From positions 1 to 7,664 of the forward strand of contig DJRC01000004.1 in assembly GCA_002437735.1 (NCBI GenBank): DNA of 7,664 nucleotides, read 5' to 3'. This document shows, in pieces, positions 6,486 through 7,664 of the stretch. Every line of letters begins with the position of its first letter. Within the stretch, counting starts at the first letter, position 1. The notes under the pieces were generated by a model. That model ran no database searches and was not told the origin of the DNA. It was given only the letters and a program-made list of their open reading frames with translations. The stretch is from Oscillospiraceae bacterium UBA6370 (lineage in GTDB: Bacteria > Bacillota > Clostridia > Oscillospirales > Oscillospiraceae). The translations under genes were made by a program, and so were the position numbers.

Positions 6486-6980
6486 ATGAACAAGGATATT
6501 CTGTGCTTGTATTACTCCCGCACGGGACACACGAAATTTGCCATGGAGGAGATCGCCACCGCGCTTGACTGCGAGTGCGTGGAGCTGCGCGACCGCGTGG
6601 ACCGCGACGGCGCCATCGGCTGGCTGCGCTGCGGGCTGGACGCCATGCGCCGCCGTACCCGCGCGATGGAGCCGTTTGATACGCGCCGCGCCTTACAGGA
6701 CTACCGGCTCGTCATCCTCGGCACACCCATTTGGGCGGGACGCTGCTCGAGCATCGCGCGCGGCTTCCTCAAGCGCCGCGGGCTGGAGGTGCAGAACATC
6801 GCCTATGTCGTTGTCCACGGCAGCGAGGAGCTGTATAAGGATGTGTACGACCAGATGGACCAGTACGTCGACCACCCCCATGTGGCGGACGTCTCACTGC
6901 GCATCGGCTCGGCGGGCTATCACTTCTGGCGCGACGAGTTCATCCGCAGCGTGACGAACTACATGACGGCGGAGAGTTGA
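6486..6980 (+). CDS. Small flavodoxin-like FMN protein
   Basis: 164 residues forming a single flavodoxin-type alpha/beta fold. The N-terminus ILCLYYSRTGHTKFAM carries the FMN phosphate-binding loop S-R-T-G-H-T at 11-16, and LVILGTPIWAGRCSS (75-89) matches the second flavin-contact loop of the family. Such proteins carry electrons or reduce quinones and other small molecules; the partner cannot be told from sequence. W83 near the flavin loop and the C-terminal aromatic stretch AGYHFWRDEF are visible. The start ATG lies 2 nt after the TAA of the DUF218 gene, with GGAGGT (6475-6480) inside that gene's last codons, so translation is closely linked. The link to wall synthesis or translation is not obvious; it may simply share a transcript. 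NAD(P)H-dependent oxidoreductase annotation is also possible. Confidence 0.85.
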   Translation: MNKDILCLYYSRTGHTKFAMEEIATALDCECVELRDRVDRDGAIGWLRCGLDAMRRRTRAMEPFDTRRALQDYRLVILGTPIWAGRCSSIARGFLKRRGLEVQNIAYVVVHGSEELYKDVYDQMDQYVDHPHVADVSLRIGSAGYHFWRDEFIRSVTNYMTAES

Positions 6981-6984
6981 AGCA

Positions 6985-7664
6985 ATGTGGGAAAAGCTGG
7001 AACAGATCGCGCGGCGATACACGGAGATCGGAGAGCTGCTGACCGTGCCGGAGATCTACGGCGACGCGAAGGAGCTGCGGAGGCTCACGCAGGAGCAGAA
7101 GGAGCTTGAGCCGGTCGCGCGATGCTATGAGGACTACCGCCGCGCGGAGCGGACCATCGCCGAGGCGACGGAGCTGCTCGCCGACGCCGAGCTGCGCGAC
7201 ATGGCGCAGGAGGAGCTGCGGCAGGCGAAGGCGGACAAGGAGCGGCTTTACGAGGAGCTGCGCGTGCTGCTCCTGCCGCGCGACCCGAACGATGGGAAAA
7301 ACGTCATCATGGAGCTGCGCGGCGGCGTGGGCGGCGAGGAAAGCGCGCTCTTTGCGGCGGACCTCTACCGGATGTATTCCATGTACGCGGAAAAGCACGG
7401 CTGGAAGCTCGAACTTTTGAACTACAACGACACGGAGCTGGGCGGTGTAAAGGAAGCTGACTTTATCCTCAACGGCGCGGGCGCGTGGTCGAGACTGAAG
7501 TTTGAAAGCGGCGTCCACCGCGTGCAGCGCGTGCCGGCCACAGAGACACAGGGGCGCATACACACTTCGGCTGCTACGGTGGCGGTGCTGCCCGAGGCCG
7601 ACCCTTTCGAGGTCAGGATTAACGAGGGTGAGATACGCTGGGACACGTTCCGCTCAAGCGGCGC
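6985..7664 (+). CDS. prfA: Peptide chain release factor 1, N-terminal part (cut by the window end)
   Basis: 226 codons plus two bases are present; full RF1 is about 355-360 residues. RF1 recognises UAA and UAG in the ribosomal A site and triggers peptide release. The N-terminal helical domain (about 1-105) is followed by LLPRDPNDGKNV and the RGGVGGEESALFA segment, then ETQ-type domain 2 with LKFESGVHRVQRVPATETQ. P184-A185-T186 is the RF1-specific PxT stop-codon-reading tripeptide (RF2 has SPF), so this is RF1. The window stops at TFRSSG, just before the expected catalytic GGQ, which therefore cannot be checked. The start lies 4 nt after the flavodoxin TGA with GGAGAG (6971-6976) in that gene's end. 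The last 40-70 codons use more A/T-ending and rare codons than the rest. The ABC-F gene in this window ends in TAG, so RF1 is needed locally. Confidence 0.96.
   Translation, partial: MWEKLEQIARRYTEIGELLTVPEIYGDAKELRRLTQEQKELEPVARCYEDYRRAERTIAEATELLADAELRDMAQEELRQAKADKERLYEELRVLLLPRDPNDGKNVIMELRGGVGGEESALFAADLYRMYSMYAEKHGWKLELLNYNDTELGGVKEADFILNGAGAWSRLKFESGVHRVQRVPATETQGRIHTSAATVAVLPEADPFEVRINEGEIRWDTFRSSG

Noticed and set aside
1..7664. CRISPR array, tRNA/rRNA, insertion sequence, attachment site or phage gene
   Set aside because: I found no regularly spaced repeats, no RNA-gene signature, no transposase or integrase motifs, and no non-coding gap longer than about 125 nt.

Overview
The window is a gene-dense, GC-rich stretch with every gene on the + strand. 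The gene set (RodA/FtsW-type SEDS protein, SLH-domain surface protein, Ddl, MurF, duplicated-ATPase ABC-F protein, DUF218 protein, flavodoxin-like protein, RF1), the strong Shine-Dalgarno sequences, the TTG start and the A/T-flanked hairpin terminators fit a high-GC member of the Clostridia. An Oscillospiraceae/Ruminococcaceae-type gut anaerobe is my best guess. The lineage is inference from style, because no rRNA or other taxonomic marker is present.

Layout: (1) 1-104 is the last 33 codons of a SEDS-family peptidoglycan polymerase, closed by a very strong hairpin terminator (112-149). (2) 212-1216 is a single-gene unit for a secreted or anchored protein with one Ig-like domain and three SLH-type repeats, closed by its own terminator (1221-1251). 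Its leader holds a 12-bp inverted repeat whose 3' arm covers the ribosome binding site. (3) A probable sigma-A promoter (1254-1282) starts a tight run of six genes that continues past the window end: ddl (1339-2397), murF (2394-3749), an ABC-F ATPase (3746-5647), a membrane-anchored DUF218/YdcF-ElyC-like protein (5698-6483), a small flavodoxin-like protein (6486-6980) and prfA for RF1 (6985 onward, cut off).

Functionally this is a cell-wall and translation neighbourhood. Ddl makes D-Ala-D-Ala and MurF attaches it to the UDP-MurNAc-tripeptide. SEDS enzymes polymerise the resulting lipid II, SLH proteins attach to the finished wall, and DUF218 proteins have been linked to envelope integrity. 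The ABC-F protein and RF1 act on the ribosome. ddl/murF and murF/ABC-F overlap by four bases (ATGA), so their translation is probably coupled. No mobile element, CRISPR array, tRNA/rRNA gene, phage gene or obvious new system is visible. The less ordinary signals are the leader structure of the SLH gene, a possible frameshift heptamer before the ABC-F tail, and a change in codon use at the end of prfA.
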